NCBI GenBank assembly: GCA_029718625.1
Contig: CM056376.1
Span: forward strand, 115,382,763 to 115,446,762
Direction: 5' to 3'
Length of the DNA stretch: 64,000 nt
From: Synaphobranchus kaupii
Lineage: Eukaryota; Chordata; Actinopteri; Anguilliformes; Synaphobranchidae
Shown: piece by piece, positions 11,417 to 22,730 of the stretch
Numbering within the stretch: the stretch's first letter is position 1
Layout: every line of letters begins with the position of its first letter
Notes under the pieces: generated by a model
The model's database searches: none
Told to the model about the DNA's origin: nothing
Seen by the model: only the letters and a program-made list of their open reading frames with translations
Program-made: the position numbers and the translations under genes

Positions 11417-13688
11417 ATGAAATCATGGGTCGAAAGACCAATGTCTCCACACCTTTAGTGGAATCAAACAAATTTGTACTCACTAAACCAAGTGATATTG
11501 CAAATCATTTTAATTACTTTTATGGTGGTAAGGTATCTCAACTAAGGCAGGGTATGCAGATTTCTAACAACACTAAATCTGACCTTATTAAGAATATTAT
11601 AATGAAACATAAAGGGTGTGAATTTGAAGTCAGTGAGGTTGAGAGGTTAGCTGGTTAGCTGGTACAGACAACCTGGATAGTAAATTACTGAGAATTACTG
11701 CTGGTATCATATAATTTCCTGTTTGTCATATTCTTAACAGATGTTTACGAGTGGGCCGATGTCCAAAGATGTGGTAGGAGGCTAAAGTTATTCCTTTACC
11801 TAAGGATACCAAATCTGCTTTTAATGCGGGCAACTCCAGACCTATAAGCATCCTACCTAGCAAAATCATGGAAATGTGTGTGTATGCACAAATTCAAGCT
11901 TATTTTAAAATAAACAAGCTAGCAACAGAGACTGAACATGCATATAGAGCTGGCCACTCTACTTCTACTGCTCTAATACAGATGACTGATGACTGGCTTA
12001 GAGCTATAGATAACTCTATGCTGGTGGGAGCTGTGTTGTTAGATGTCAGTGCTGCATTCGATGTGCTTGACCATTCTCTCTTGATTGCGAAACTTAAATG
12101 TTATGGTTTTAATCCTTATGCTTTAATGTGGATGCAGGGTTATCTGTCCTCCAGATCACAGCAGGTGTATCTAAATGGCAGCCAGTCCAGTAGCAGAAGT
12201 CTAGAGTGTGGTGTTCCACAGGACAGTTGCCTGGGACCTCTGCTCTTCTCAGTATTTACCAATGATCTACCCTGGGCTACCGAGCGTGCCAAAATAGTTA
12301 TTTATGCTGATGATTCCACCTTGTATCATGCTACACCATCATGCAATGTACTTAATGAAGTCTTGAGCAAGGAACTAAAAGATGTGCATGACTGGATAGT
12401 ATGTAATAGACTTGTCCTTAACATCTCTAAGACAAAAAGTATTGTGTTGGGAACTAGGCACAGGTTATCTTGTAACCCAAAGCTTGATTTAAAGTTATGT
12501 AATTGAACAGTTCAACAAGTTGAAAGTGCTAAGCTCCTTGGAGTGACGCTGGATTGCACTCTATCTTGGTCTCAGCATATCAGTCATATTGTTTCAAGGA
12601 TGGGAAGAGCAGTTGGTATTTCCAGGAAATGTGCGTCTTTTGTTGATCATCCCCTTCTATGTCAGGTTGTTCAAAGTTTAGTTTTGTGTCACCTTGACTA
12701 CTGTTTTATGGTCTGGTCATCTGCTGCAAGTGGTGAGCTCAGGAAGCTCCAGGTTGTCCAAAACAGGGCAGCACGGTTGGTTCTGGGTTTTTTACTAAGA
12801 TCCAACGTGAATGGAATGCATGCTTGCCTTTCCTGGCTTATATAGGAAAATTTCTGTTAGTATATTGTGTGACTCTGTAATGGTCATATAAATCAGTGCA
12901 AGAGCAGGCCCACATAATGTGAAATGTGCAGCCAAGCATGCCATATAATGTTCTGTGTGACTAGGGGTTAAAGGTGTACCGTAAGTGGGCAGTTGGTGGT
13001 AAAACTGAGAAAACAACCATGTAATGATCTGTGTGACTGAAGGTCAGGGAATTCCTTAAGTAAGCAGTTAATGGTAGGACTGAGAAAACACCCAGATAAG
13101 GATAACTATATGTGCACATCAATATGCTATAGACGTTTTTACGACTGTCCTATAAGCTGAAAAGAACAGGATGTAAGGTAGATGGATGGGTCAGGACACC
13201 CAAGTAGGTGATTGGCCATCGGACATTCTAAGAAAGGAGGGGCAATGAATGTTCTAACAGTATAAAACATGTAGAATAGGACTGAAAGGTTGGTAACTTC
13301 ATGAACCCACCTGGCTTTGTTAATTATTAATAAAGTCCGTTCAAAAACTGCAAGCTCCCGTCTCTGAGAAATTATTTTAAGAGAAAAGACACAACACTTA
13401 CAGTTGAGAATAGGTTGTCATCTAATACACTTGTATTGTTCAAATCAGTTATTAGTAGTAAAACTCCAGTGTTTTTGTTCAAACAATTTATTTATAGTAA
13501 TACTATGCATGATCATAACACTAGAGGGTCCAGCAATGGTCAGTTTGTACTCCCTCGTCCGAGAACAAATGCTTTACTGTGATCTTCTATTTATAGATCA
13601 ATATCTCTCTGGAATAACCTGTCTCAAAATCCCTGGTGCATTGTTAGTAAATAGGTTTTTAAAAAGATACTCTAAATTTTATCTAAGA
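11417..13688 (+). pseudogene. Reverse transcriptase remnant of the Rex1/CR1-like LINE
   Basis: The open pieces 11,425-11,658, 11,868-12,506 and 12,543-12,845 plus 13,397-13,688 form one broken reverse transcriptase. Visible landmarks in order are Y-R-A-G-H-S-T (finger), L-L-D-V-S-A-A-F-D (first catalytic Asp), C-G-V-P-Q-D-S-C-L-G-P-L (normally P-Q-G-S), Y-A-D-D-S-T-L (catalytic Y-A-D-D), N-I-S-K-T-K-S, and the thumb/C-terminal L-D-Y-C and N-R-A-A-R-L-V-L-G. The last part (H-N-T-R-G-S-S ... W-N-N-L-S) lies beyond the LTR insert. There are at least two frameshifts (11,640-11,870 and 12,507-12,543) and one in-frame stop near 13,580. Confidence 0.88.
12841..13396 (+). mobile_element. Solo LTR (556 bp) inserted in the LINE
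   Basis: The insert is bordered by CTTA on both sides (12,837-12,840 and 13,397-13,400), a 4-bp target duplication, and removing it with one CTTA rejoins the LINE frame (L-S-W-L-T-V-E-N-R-L). It ends ACAACA. Its start reads TATAGG where TGTAGG would be expected, so one transition may have damaged the TG. It has a TATAAAA near 13,261, an AATAAAG near 13,330, and a 70-bp imperfect tandem duplication in the upstream part (12,950-13,015 and 13,022-13,090), as in LTR U3 regions. Confidence 0.82.
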
Positions 13689-14062
13689 CTGTAATTTGTT
13701 TTGCTGGTTGTGTTATTTGTATGTTTTGTTCGCCATCTCAGGTGTCCTATTTGTTAGTTTATTTGTAATTAGTTAATTCTCATCATATTTCTGATTATTG
13801 TGTTATTTCTTTTCATGTTGGTTGATTTATTATCTATTGTGTGCTGAGTTTTGGTTTTTATCTGTTTTTATATAGCCTATATATATATATTTTTTAATCT
13901 TTTGTATTTGCAATTGTATGGTTTTTACTTGCGATTGTCTTTGTATGTGTTGTTATGTGGACCCCAGGAAGACTAGCTGGTTGCTATGGCACCAGCTAAT
14001 GGAGATCCTTAATAAAATCAAAAAAATCAAATCAGGTGTGGTTACTAGCTTCTCAGGCTTAC

Positions 14063-14154
14063 CTGTGACAGGTGTCCTTGCAGAGCACTGTCTGCAGAGC
14101 TTGTCATTCTGCCCACATTCCCTGCAGCACTCAGGGCAATCCATCCACTTCCCT
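14063..14154 (-). CDS. Candidate exon of an unrecognised Cys-rich protein (upstream exon)
   Basis: On the minus strand a pyrimidine-containing acceptor (GATGTTTGCCCAG, AG at 14,156-14,155) is followed by a 92-bp open exon and a strong donor (CACAG before GTAAGC, GT at 14,062-14,061). The peptide is G-K-W-M-D-C-P-E-C-C-R-E-C-G followed by D-K-L-C-R-Q-C-S-A-R-T, with six cysteines in about 20 residues, suggestive of a small zinc-binding or disulphide module. It ends in phase 1, matching the exon at 9819-9930. I do not recognise the family. Its donor lies only about 26 bp from the LINE 3' end, so it could instead be part of an unidentified older element. Confidence 0.42.
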
Positions 14155-14209
14155 CTGGGCAAACATCACACAATTACAGCAATAAGAACCAAAGAACCTC
14201 TACAAAATT

Positions 14210-14455
14210 TAGAAATGTTAGGTGTTGGTAATGTAAGAGGAACCAAGTATTTATATTTTTCTGTTTCAGATCATTTGAAATTGAAATCAGTGGGGCACAT
14301 AAGAGCTCTATGTAGCTTGCAGAGGATCTGACTGGACTCAAATAGGCTATTTGCCAGCTTAGTTAAATAATGTATTTTTGTGAATATATGATGGCCATTT
14401 TAGTATATCTGTCAGGTGTGGTCAAGTCACTGTTTTAACTCTGTTGGATCTTTAG
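14210..14455. repeat. Repeat block L, second copy at 39,125-39,345
   Basis: A non-coding block running from a GTTGG-rich start through AATAGGCTATTTG(C/T)CAGCTTA to GTATTTTTGTGAATA recurs in direct orientation at 39,125-39,345. It is the first of three blocks that keep the same order in both places. Confidence 0.75.
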
Positions 14456-14761
14456 TTATTATTTGATTTAACAGGGACCATGCCCATTGCAACTGATGCA
14501 CCAGACAGAGATAGCTCAGTAGCTAATTGCCATCTGTGTTCCCCGGGCAGAAAAAACATTAAAATACAAATCACAACACTAATATGGAATTTTTGACAAT
14601 AAAACCAGTAAGACATACAGTCCCAAAAAAAAGCCTGTTGTCCACTTAGACCCCTGTCTACTATGTGCCATCTCCCCTCACTTTGCAAGCAGTGTGCAAA
14701 ATAAATCCTGCAAAACTCTTTCCAAACTAGTGAGGAAGTTTGGAAAGAGACCATAGACACA
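14456..14761. other. Gene-free stretch
   Basis: No coding or element structure recognised. It lies between repeat block L and the DNA-element copy at 14,762. Confidence 0.35.
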
Positions 14762-15422
14762 GGCCGTATCCGAATCACCACTCTTCCACACTATTCAGTA
14801 GCCTTGGTGAGTAGAAAGGATGAGAAAGTCGTTGAGTAGGCAAAAAATTTTCAAATTGCAGTATATTTGTAACACCCGGATGATTTACACACTTACTGAA
14901 TACATTCGGGAGCACACTTTTCAAGAAGTACACAAACATTTTGGTCGCATAAATATGACGTGAAGCTTCGTTTTAAAAAAATGAGGTGCAGCTTCGCTCA
15001 CGTTTTCCTTCAAATAAAACAAAAACAACATGTGACATGGCAATGCAAGAGTGAGGCAGAGTTGCCAGATCTTGCAAGACTTTCCAGCCAAATGGTGACT
15101 CAAAACTAGCCCAAAATATATTTTAACCGAAACCAACATATTTTAAATAGAAATCATCATATTTTTACTTTTTAAAATAAGTGTGTGCTTTGCGACTTTA
15201 AATTTTTACCTGTGACTGCACTTTCAAAGTATCACAATTTAGCTGTAAAACCGCGGGCATGGCAACACTAGTGGGACATCTTATGACCTGCTTATGACAC
15301 TTCCACAGTATGGATATTTTTTGCGGACTGCTAAACAGTGCACATTAAACACCACACTTCTGCCAGTGCACTATACACAGGAGACAGGGTGCAGTAGATA
15401 GGGCTCTGATTCGGACACAGCC
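14762..15422 (+). mobile_element. Non-autonomous DNA element, family GGCTGTGTCCGAATC, copy 1
   Basis: The ends GGCCGTATCCGAATCA and (reverse complement) GGCTGTGTCCGAATCA form terminal inverted repeats that continue as related sequence. The interior is non-coding and matches 15,522-16,197 almost end to end, as well as 53,990-54,538. The GTGTCCGAAT end sequence is typical of abundant fish hAT or Harbinger-type MITEs. I could not find an exact target duplication, so the superfamily is left open. Confidence 0.8.
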
Positions 15423-15521
15423 ATGCATATCCGCTCTTATGTCTTGTACTACAAGTTGTACTTTTTAATTCTGGTTTACTTCCTGAAATCATCGGATGAG
15501 TGCACATGAATGTGCTCATGG

Positions 15522-16197
15522 GGTGTGTCTGAATCAGCACTCTTCCACACTATTGAGTACCCTTGGTGAGTAGATAGGATGAGAAAGTTGTTGAGTAGGC
15601 AACAATTATTCAAATATCAGTATACTTGAAACACCCGGATGACACACTTACTTCCGGGGTTTCGCAGAGTACATTCAGGAGCACACTTTTCAAAAGTACG
15701 TGAACATTTTGGTCACATAATTATGACGCTTTGTTTAAAAAAAATGAGGCGCAGCTTCGCTGACGTTTTCCTTGAAATGCAACAGAAACAACACGTGACA
15801 TGGCAGCGCAAGGATGGGGCCAGATCTTGCAAGACTTTCCAAGAAAATGGCGACTCAAAACTAGCTCAAAATATATTTTAACCGAAACCAACGTATTTTA
15901 AATAGAAATCATCATATTTTTACTTTTTAAAATAAGTGCGTGCTTTGCGACTTTTCATTTTTACCTGTGACTGCACTTTGAAAGTATCCCAATTTAGCTG
16001 TAAAACCGCGGACATGGCAACACTGGTGGGACGTCTTATGACCTGCTTATGACACTTCCACAGAACAGTTGGAAAATAGTATGGTCGATATTTTTGGCGG
16101 ACTGCTAAACAGTGCACACAAAACAGCACACTTCTGCCAGTGCACTGTACGCAAGAGACAGGGTGCAGTAGATAGGGCTCTAATTCAGAGACAGCCC
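15522..16197 (+). mobile_element. Non-autonomous DNA element, same family, copy 2
   Basis: A direct copy of 14,762-15,422 lying only 100 bp downstream in the same orientation. It starts GGTGTGTCTGAATCAGCACT and ends ATTCAGAGACAGCC. It keeps phrases such as ATTTTGGTC(A/G)CATAA and the GTAAAACCGCGG segment. It carries about 30 bp not present in copy 1, near 16,060. Confidence 0.8.
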
Positions 16198-17249
16198 TGA
16201 ATCCCCTCAACAAAATCCCGGAAATAAGGGTTTCATCCTGGGATTTTAAGTGCCCCCGTTTGTGAGAGTCGCCCACTCAAAATAATTTTGCCGAAGTTGA
16301 CTCAAATATGCGCCCTCAAAGGGGTGAAGGGATCAGTGGAGTGGTTTGTCACTGTTTAAGTGTTTTTATTTTTTTTGGTGTATTATTATTATTATTTTAT
16401 TTTTTTGGTGTATAACCAAAACCCAAAATAAGATCAAGCTTGAACAAACGTGAGTTTATTGGAAAACGCGTTAAAAATGGAGCTGGCGTCTCCGTGGCCA
16501 TTTGGAATAAATACTGGAGCTACGCCACTAGGAGGCGACAGAGACTGAATATGCAGCATCAAGGAATGAGGCCAAACCACACATCTCAGAAAATGCAGTG
16601 TCAAGGAATGGGGCCAGACCACATGCCACAGAAAATGCAGTATATTTGAATTAGGTGAAACCATACAACAGCAGCTAAGGGGAGTGAAGAGTTCATTCAG
16701 ATGATGAAACGGCTATAAATAAATGCAGATGTGGTCAATGCATTTAAAACTAGACACCAAGACTAGGTTGATATGTAGAAGTCGATTCAGTCCTGAGGGA
16801 AATGTGTGAGTGGATTGGAGAAAAATCTCCAGAAAAGATATAAAAGTCTGAGAATACTTAGATGGCGGTACGGATTTTTTTTGGGACCAAAATTTTAGAG
16901 GACCAATTCCAGCCTGCTAAACAACATAAGTTGTTTTCTTGGGATCATGAGTTAACAGGACCAATAAATAAATAATGCAAGGCCTCTACAGACTTCCATG
17001 AGAAAGCACTAATGCAAATGAGCTATGCTAAACCAGAAGAACCAGAATGCTAATCCATAACACACACAGATTACATGCGAGTCCTAAAAAGAGAAACATA
17101 AAAAAATACCAAGTAGCTAGCTACAAAAGGTAGGAGTGTTAGGGGCTGGGGATGGAAGGGGGAATAAGTGGAAGTCTGAGGAGGTTGAGTCTGCCTAGAT
17201 TATCAACTGCATCCTGAATAGCTAGCCTACTGTTACGTTACCATTGATA
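16198..17249. other. Gene-free stretch
   Basis: No recognisable gene. It holds a T-rich ATT repeat near 16,380-16,400 and a short direct repeat of the AATG(G/A)GGCCA-type unit at about 16,560-16,640. The sequence around 17,140 (TGTTAGGGGCTGGGGATGG) resembles 39,128. Confidence 0.4.
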
Positions 17250-18040
17250 ATATTACGTACTTCTGTAAAATATTACAATAGTTTACTTTACAACATCAGA
17301 TAAGGAATGAATGTACTATAATGTTCAATGATTTTAAAGTGATTCAGTTGGAGAGCATATATAGCTATGTAGATTTTTCTAAAAATGGATTTAGAAAGAA
17401 TCTGAGGAATGGTCAAAACCCTATTGGGCTATAGTGCCAGTCTGCACCCTTTCGTCCATATTAGCCAATTCTACTAACAGTTTTCATTTAGCTTCACTTA
17501 CCGGACAAAAGAATCTGTTCTGGAATCAGTTCACCCACAAAGTTATTCCGCGAAAGAATAAAGTGAATTGTGTAGATGCAATCGTAATCTTTTTTTCACT
17601 GACTGATGCTCAGAACTGGTCGCGTTTGACTGTGAAGACACTATATTGACTGTCAGGCAATTTTATACGCAAGTAAATCGAAAGTATTTCTGTTAGTTTC
17701 GTTTGGGGCGAGAAGAGGGTTAAGAGAGAGGCTACGATATTGCATATTTTAATGTGACTGACATTATAGGCTGTTGTCATTAGGCTACAATACATTATGA
17801 GACGTCACTCAGCTATGGGTTTCTAGCCTAACCATTTTGAGCTTTACTGATTTTCTATCAATTAATCAATAGCCTAGGCTACAGAAAGTAACCTCTGTCC
17901 AAAGGAATAGTTTGCCACAAAGCATTATGGACAATATTGGTTTCATGAGAACTGCTCTGACTGATTAAAAGTCCTTAAATTATATATAATTTTTTTTTTG
18001 TAACATGAAATTCCGTTTCTGGCATAATATCCCACGGAGA
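17250..18040. repeat. Repeat block M, second copy at 39,790-40,865
   Basis: About 750 bp recur in direct orientation at 39,790-40,865, including TAGCTTCACTTACCG, TCAGTTCACCCACAAAGTT, the TCTATCAATTAATCAATAG phrase and the end CTGACTGATTAAAAGTCCTT. Indels are frequent and no coding is seen in either copy. This is the longest of the three collinear blocks. Confidence 0.82.
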
Positions 18041-18063
18041 AAAAGCAGGAATCTAGACGTCTA

Positions 18064-18205
18064 TAGTCTACATTACATTACAGTCATTTAGCAGACGCTT
18101 TTATCCAAAGCGACGTAGCCTACAATAAGTGCATACAGAAACGTCATCGAAGTAACTACAGAACAGATAAGACAAGCACATCCTTCGCACAACGTAGGCT
18201 AGCAG
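18064..18205 (-). repeat. SINE/LINE tail repeat (CATTTAGCAGACGC family)
   Basis: ACATTACATTACAGTCATTT then AGCAGACGCTTTTATCCAAA is the reverse complement of the L2-type tail shared by many fish SINEs. The following AAGTGCATACAG...CGTCATCGAAGTAACTACAG also occurs at 37,915-38,048, so these two are the same subfamily. Confidence 0.75.
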
Positions 18206-18479
18206 CTAGAGGTGGAAATCTCAGATTGAAAGGCGTTTTCACACGTTTTGAAATAAACCTGCCAGTTTAGTTTAATTTAGCCCAGGTTTTACCTGGATAT
18301 AGCCTTACAGCCGGTAAAAATAAATAAATAAATAAATTTCCGGTTTTTCCACCTAGACGCGAGACGACGTTTCACCGTCTTTTCACTGACCAAGTAGCCT
18401 AAACAAAACTGCCTAAACATTTCGAGAACAAGTATTTGCATGTACAATATACAATGTACTTGACATTGTGGTTTGTTTC

Positions 18480-18645
18480 GAGACAGTAATTCATATGTAA
18501 CCATTAATATGTAATTAAGATGTAACCAGCAACATTAGATTAAAACACAAAGATCCGTTTCCGGGGCACGAGGAGAGGAGGTGGTAGTGGAGGAAGAGAG
18601 GGTGCATTTTTCGAGTATTGGGACAGATGAATAAAGGGGGGATGA
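18480..18645. repeat. Fragment of a MITE family also at 36,345, 38,890 and 42,691
   Basis: The run TTCATATGTAACCATTAATA ... AGATTAAAACACAAAGATC, followed by CGTTTCCGGGGCACG and GAGTATTGGGAC, matches 36,355-36,490 directly and 42,691-42,870 in reverse. It lacks one terminal repeat here. Confidence 0.7.
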
Positions 18646-19149
18646 ATAAAGAAATGCAGATAAAAATGAGTAATATTTTTACCTAGAAAATAGCGTAGGC
18701 TAAATATAGCATTTTTACAAACGTATCCAGACATGTTTCTGGGTCAGATGATGGCAAATAAGTAATAGTACACATTTTCTTAGTTATGATATGATATTTC
18801 TAGTTATGATATTTGCGAACAGAATTTTGTGAGCACAAGGATATCTATGCTGTGTAGGATCACACAGGTTTTTGATAGAAATCCAAATATTCCAAATAAA
18901 TAAATACATAATAATAATAGTAATACATTTTATTAATTCTGTGCTTTTCATAGACCCAAAGCAGTGGATGCAGACAATTGTTCAAACATGCCCTATAGTG
19001 TTCAAACATTTTTCTGTTTAATTTCTAAGTGCAACACATCTGAATCAGAGAATTTCCACTATAAATTATTCACATTTCGCAGTTTGATGTGGCACAAACA
19101 GTTTCATTGACCACATTCTCTTGAGATGGTAAGATGAAGAAACACAGGG

Positions 19150-19365
19150 CCAAGTTGCATTAAATAATTTAGGAAAGTTTGGATAGCATATTTTGGAATA
19201 GAGCTAGTTTATTTAGTGTGAGCTACGATAGGCAATATTGTTAGTTGTAACTTGACCACATTTTGATATCAATACTTTTAAAGGCAGGCCTAGTTTTTGC
19301 AAGTTGGAATGACGGACTTATAGACAGCGCTGTGTAGGCTATGCATGAGTAACTTGGCTTTTTTT
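19150..19365. repeat. Dispersed repeat, inverted copy at 28,370-29,035
   Basis: The stretch containing GGCAGGCCTAGTTTTTGCAA, AGTATTGATATC (reverse complement), and TGCATGAGTAACTTGGC reappears in inverted orientation near 28,385-28,555 and, past an insertion, at 28,975-29,035. The parent family is not identified. Confidence 0.65.
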
Positions 19366-20498
19366 ACGCTGAAAACGTTTTTGTTCAGATATCACTTATT
19401 TTTGGTAGCTAACTAATGATGAATAATGCATGAAGACAATGACACGGGCAGACATATGCACACCGGAATCAGGGGCCCAGCCACACTTTTAATTGCTGTT
19501 GGAAGGATCTGAGCGAGAGAAGACTCTCTCAGCCTTCCAGAAAGTTCCGCCTAGCTTATCAAGCTGAAGTGTCAAAAACAAGATATATATTCACGCAGAT
19601 GTGCTCATTAATTTACAAAAGGTCTTCAGTTACCTAGCCTGGGCGTTTTCTAATCTAGATGGTGTCAAAATGAGATCGCACAAGTATGTGCTCATTTTCT
19701 TACAAAAGACTATTCAGATGCATTTATAGGTATTTTTCTGCTTTAAAATAGAGGGACATGGACACGCACATAGGCAAAATGAACACACACACACACACTT
19801 CTTTAAGTCTAATGCTTCTGGCTGCAGACCTCTCGAAGGCCAGGAGGTCCAGCTTGGGGTTTTTTTGTCTGATATGTTCAAGGATGGAGAGGAAATAGTT
19901 TTAAAATGAGTGTATGTGAACATTCAAGGATTATATTAGAGAAAATGTTGGCTTATATTTCTTAACGCATTCACACGTACACAGTGGTCTGTGGAAATAA
20001 AACTTACAGTTTGTCTTGAGTTTGTCAGATTGAGGGGAGCAATAAGTATTGCTATAAAAACTGTATTGCTAATAATGGAATTCTGTAAGAATTATCTATT
20101 GTACAGTTACACTACACATTCCAGAGAGATTAGTTTGTTCCATAACCTGAAACTCAGCTGTTGTTTGTATCACACAAACTAGTGCTAATGCTTACTAATA
20201 TTTTGTTCCATATTTTGCATTTCAAATGTAAGGGGAAATTAACTTCAGTCAATAGTCTCTGCATTACGTCTGTCATATGCATTTAGTTCATTTTTGGTTT
20301 CTGAGTGTGTTCATTTCTGTTACTTTATTGTACTTTTATTGTTTTAACCTAGTAGATCATTGTAATGATCACTTATTGAACTAGAATGGTCAAACCATGG
20401 CCAGGTCATTTCCTATATAATTAAATCATAGCATTTCATTAAACTACAGTATAAATAAATGCCATATGTAATGCTTAATTAAAACCAGCAGAGGTCAA
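19366..20498. other. Gene-free stretch
   Basis: AT-rich non-coding sequence with a short (CA)n run near 19,784. No element boundaries or coding exons are recognised. Confidence 0.4.
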
Positions 20499-20499
20499 T

Positions 20500-20800
20500 G
20501 TTGTACCATAAAAAAGAAAATGGGCATGGGGACCCCTGGTGTAGGATTTCAGAGGATGGGACCTGCCCCTGGGAGGAGGCAAAGTTACGCCCCAAATAGG
20601 TAGAGATAAGGACAGGATAAAAGGCCTGGTAATTCAAACTGAGGGGGGGGGGGGGGGGGCTTTTTACGATTGCTGAGATTGAATATGTGTTGTTCTGCGC
20701 AGACCATTGTTTAAGTAACAGGCTACAAGTGAACAGTTAATATTGTAAACGTCTTTTGCCTTTGCAATAAAAATACGTTTGTTAATGTGAAAATAACAGT
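20500..20800 (+). mobile_element. Possible LTR-like fragment
   Basis: A TAAAAGGC near 20,617 and AATAAAAATACG near 20,766 are spaced like a promoter and poly(A) signal in an LTR, with a start TGTTGTACC near 20,499 and an end AATAACA near 20,800. No exact target duplication was found. A 17-base G run lies inside at 20,643-20,659. Weak call. Confidence 0.28.
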
Positions 20801-20922
20801 CTAATGAATGAAAAGTATAAATAAATGCAAAGTTGCACATTGTCCTGAACCCCCAATCCTCTGTGTGAGAGGCAGCAACTCCAACCAGTAGGCCACAGCA
20901 GCTTCATATTGGTCAATACGCT

Positions 20923-21264
20923 TGGGATGGCAGGTATGCGATGTTGTTATCCAATGGGGAGAATTAATCTTTGAGGGTACGGAGGCAGGCAGGTAGGCAG
21001 GAAAAATGGGAAGAAGAAGAAAAACCGGCAAAATAACCCAAGTTTGGGGCTTTATTGTGTAGATGTGTGAAGTTATATCTGAATGCTGTGTGGTTACATG
21101 AGGTCAGAACATACATAAGTTAATGTTTTTAAGGGCTGAGAGTCTGTGCTCATTGTGGTTACTTCTGTAGTAAGCCCTGAAAAGTGCCAAACTCTCGGTG
21201 CTGTATCGGTATGGGGCATGCCCCGCCAAGCCGTAACTTGGCGGATGGCATACCTGCCATCCCA
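20923..21264 (-). mobile_element. Short DNA element with 17-bp terminal inverted repeats, copy A
   Basis: The ends TGGGATGGCAGGTATGC (20,923-20,939) and its perfect reverse complement (21,248-21,264) enclose 342 bp. Next to the right end is a nested hairpin: CCGCCAAG / CTTGGCGG arms beside a GGGGCATGCCCC palindrome. A second copy in inverted orientation is at 27,469-27,793. There is no coding potential. The superfamily is unknown because the target duplication is unclear. Confidence 0.75.
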
Positions 21265-21414
21265 ATAGCTGTTTTACTATCCAGTTGTATTTTACCTTAG
21301 CCTACTTACGGCCTAGTCAGTCATCTACAACTATGAGATTGACATGTTTTTTTACTTTACAGACCTAATTTATAGTATGATACACTACTTGTTTTCATTA
21401 CAAAACATACATTT

Positions 21415-21855
21415 AGCAGCATCTTATTGATTATATTTGCCATGATGTAGGGTGCACATTTTTTGTTTGATTAGGCTATCTCTTTTTAGCAAGTGCATTT
21501 CCCAGATATTTTGTTTGTTTTCATGACTTGACATAATGAACAAATTCACAACTTCTATGCTTCGCGTCAAAATGGACCCGCATGTTATAAATTTGATCAA
21601 AAGAATTGATTGCATTCTTTCTTTAAAGACAATTTTATTAGTAGCCAAAGGTAGAATATTAAAAAATACCATGAACAATTTTATCTATATACACTGACAT
21701 GTGTCACATTGTTTTTTTCTTTTTATCATTGACCAGCACTACTGTAGCCTATGGATGGAGGGAGGGGCTGATGAGTCTGCAGTAAGTGATCTAGTCCTAC
21801 TGCATATGAATGACAGTACATGAGAGTCTGTATGTGTGTGACTTGCACATTTACT
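21415..21855. repeat. Repeat block R, second copy at 42,238-42,670
   Basis: About 430 bp recur directly at 42,238-42,670, including GCACATTTTTTGTTTGATTA, TTCCCAGATATTTTGTTTG and ACAAATTCACAACTTCTATG, ending near GTGAGAGTCTGT-like sequence. It is the third member of the collinear set L-M-R. Confidence 0.85.
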
Positions 21856-22560
21856 TTTTCACGTCAAACAAGTTGTGTTGGTTTTGCAGTGTTCTTGGAA
21901 GGACAGGCGTGGCACCCCTTCTGCTTACTTCCCCACGCTGGACCAGCAGGACCAGATTCCTCCACTGGAATGACCCTCATAATGAATGCAAATGAATGCA
22001 AAGGGAGGGGTTCTAGGAACATGCTGTCATCTCAGCTTTTACCAACTGCTCCAGGAAAATTCCCACTGTTCCATCCTGGGTCTATAGATCACAAATGCAT
22101 TGTATGCAGATACATCAATGATATTGTAAAAGATGAGCAAAGGCCAGTGGGCTGTCATCCTCTTACAGCTGTATGTGCCTGTAAGTTTTTCAAGGTTGTC
22201 CACTCCTCCCTTGTTTCTATAGTCAGGCATAACTGGGTCTTGTGTCACATGTCACCCATATCATGATGCCATATTCCCCTCTATTGCTGGGCATGTACTG
22301 AAGGGACAACGGCCTGTGAAAGGAATCAGTCAGTCGTCCAGTGTGACTTCAGGCCCAGGATTGTTCAGGCATGGCAAGCGCTTCACCCACTTATCCCACA
22401 CAAATCTAATAGCAGCCAGTGTGTCTTTCTCACATCAAGAAGTTGTAGCCTAGTTCCCACATGAACAGTGTCTGTGTATGCAAAATCTTACAGATTGTTA
22501 TGAACTTGATCTGTACACTGTTCTTACAATGTGCTGCATTCTCAATTACCATTCTGTACT
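21856..22560. other. Gene-free stretch
   Basis: An open frame (21,820-22,266) crosses this stretch but resembles no family I know, and its composition does not look coding. No element ends seen. Confidence 0.35.
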
Positions 22561-22730
22561 ACCCGGAGGTGGCTTTCCCGATTCCGATGTGTCTTCAGAA
22601 CTGACGACACACTTCACAATCTTTTTGAAGACATGTCTTGAAATTTTCACGACTCTTTCCCAAAGTATATTGTGGACTGAATATTTCAAGACACACTTTC
22701 ACGACAAACTTTGAGTAACACAGACCCGAC
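22560..22730. repeat. Degenerate repeat with TTTCACGAC motifs, related to 23,330-23,475
   Basis: Repeated TTTCACGAC / GACACACTT phrases occur here and again at 23,330-23,475. They are too diverged to align fully by eye and are probably remnants of one old element. Confidence 0.45.

Larger units (their letters stand above)
10738..14035 (+). mobile_element. Rex1/CR1-clade LINE, 5'-truncated, with two nested insertions
   Basis: A reverse-transcriptase-bearing non-LTR element begins mid-ORF (K-A-S...D-R-R-K-Y-C-P-L-R-N-Q-V-T-K) near 10,738 and ends with a 3' UTR containing GGACCCCAGGAAGACTAGCT and an (AAATCAA)n-like tail at 14,035, both typical of Rex1/CR1 elements of fish. It is split twice: by a piggyBac-type MITE at 10,901-11,412 and by an LTR at 12,841-13,396. 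Removing each insert with one copy of its target duplication restores the reading frame of the LINE exactly at both places. Frameshifts and a few stops show the LINE itself is dead. Confidence 0.88.

Noticed and set aside
13953..14162. The full 69-residue minus-strand frame as a stand-alone small protein
   Set aside because: The part beyond 14,063 runs into the LINE 3' tail. Only the segment between the splice motifs looks like an exon.
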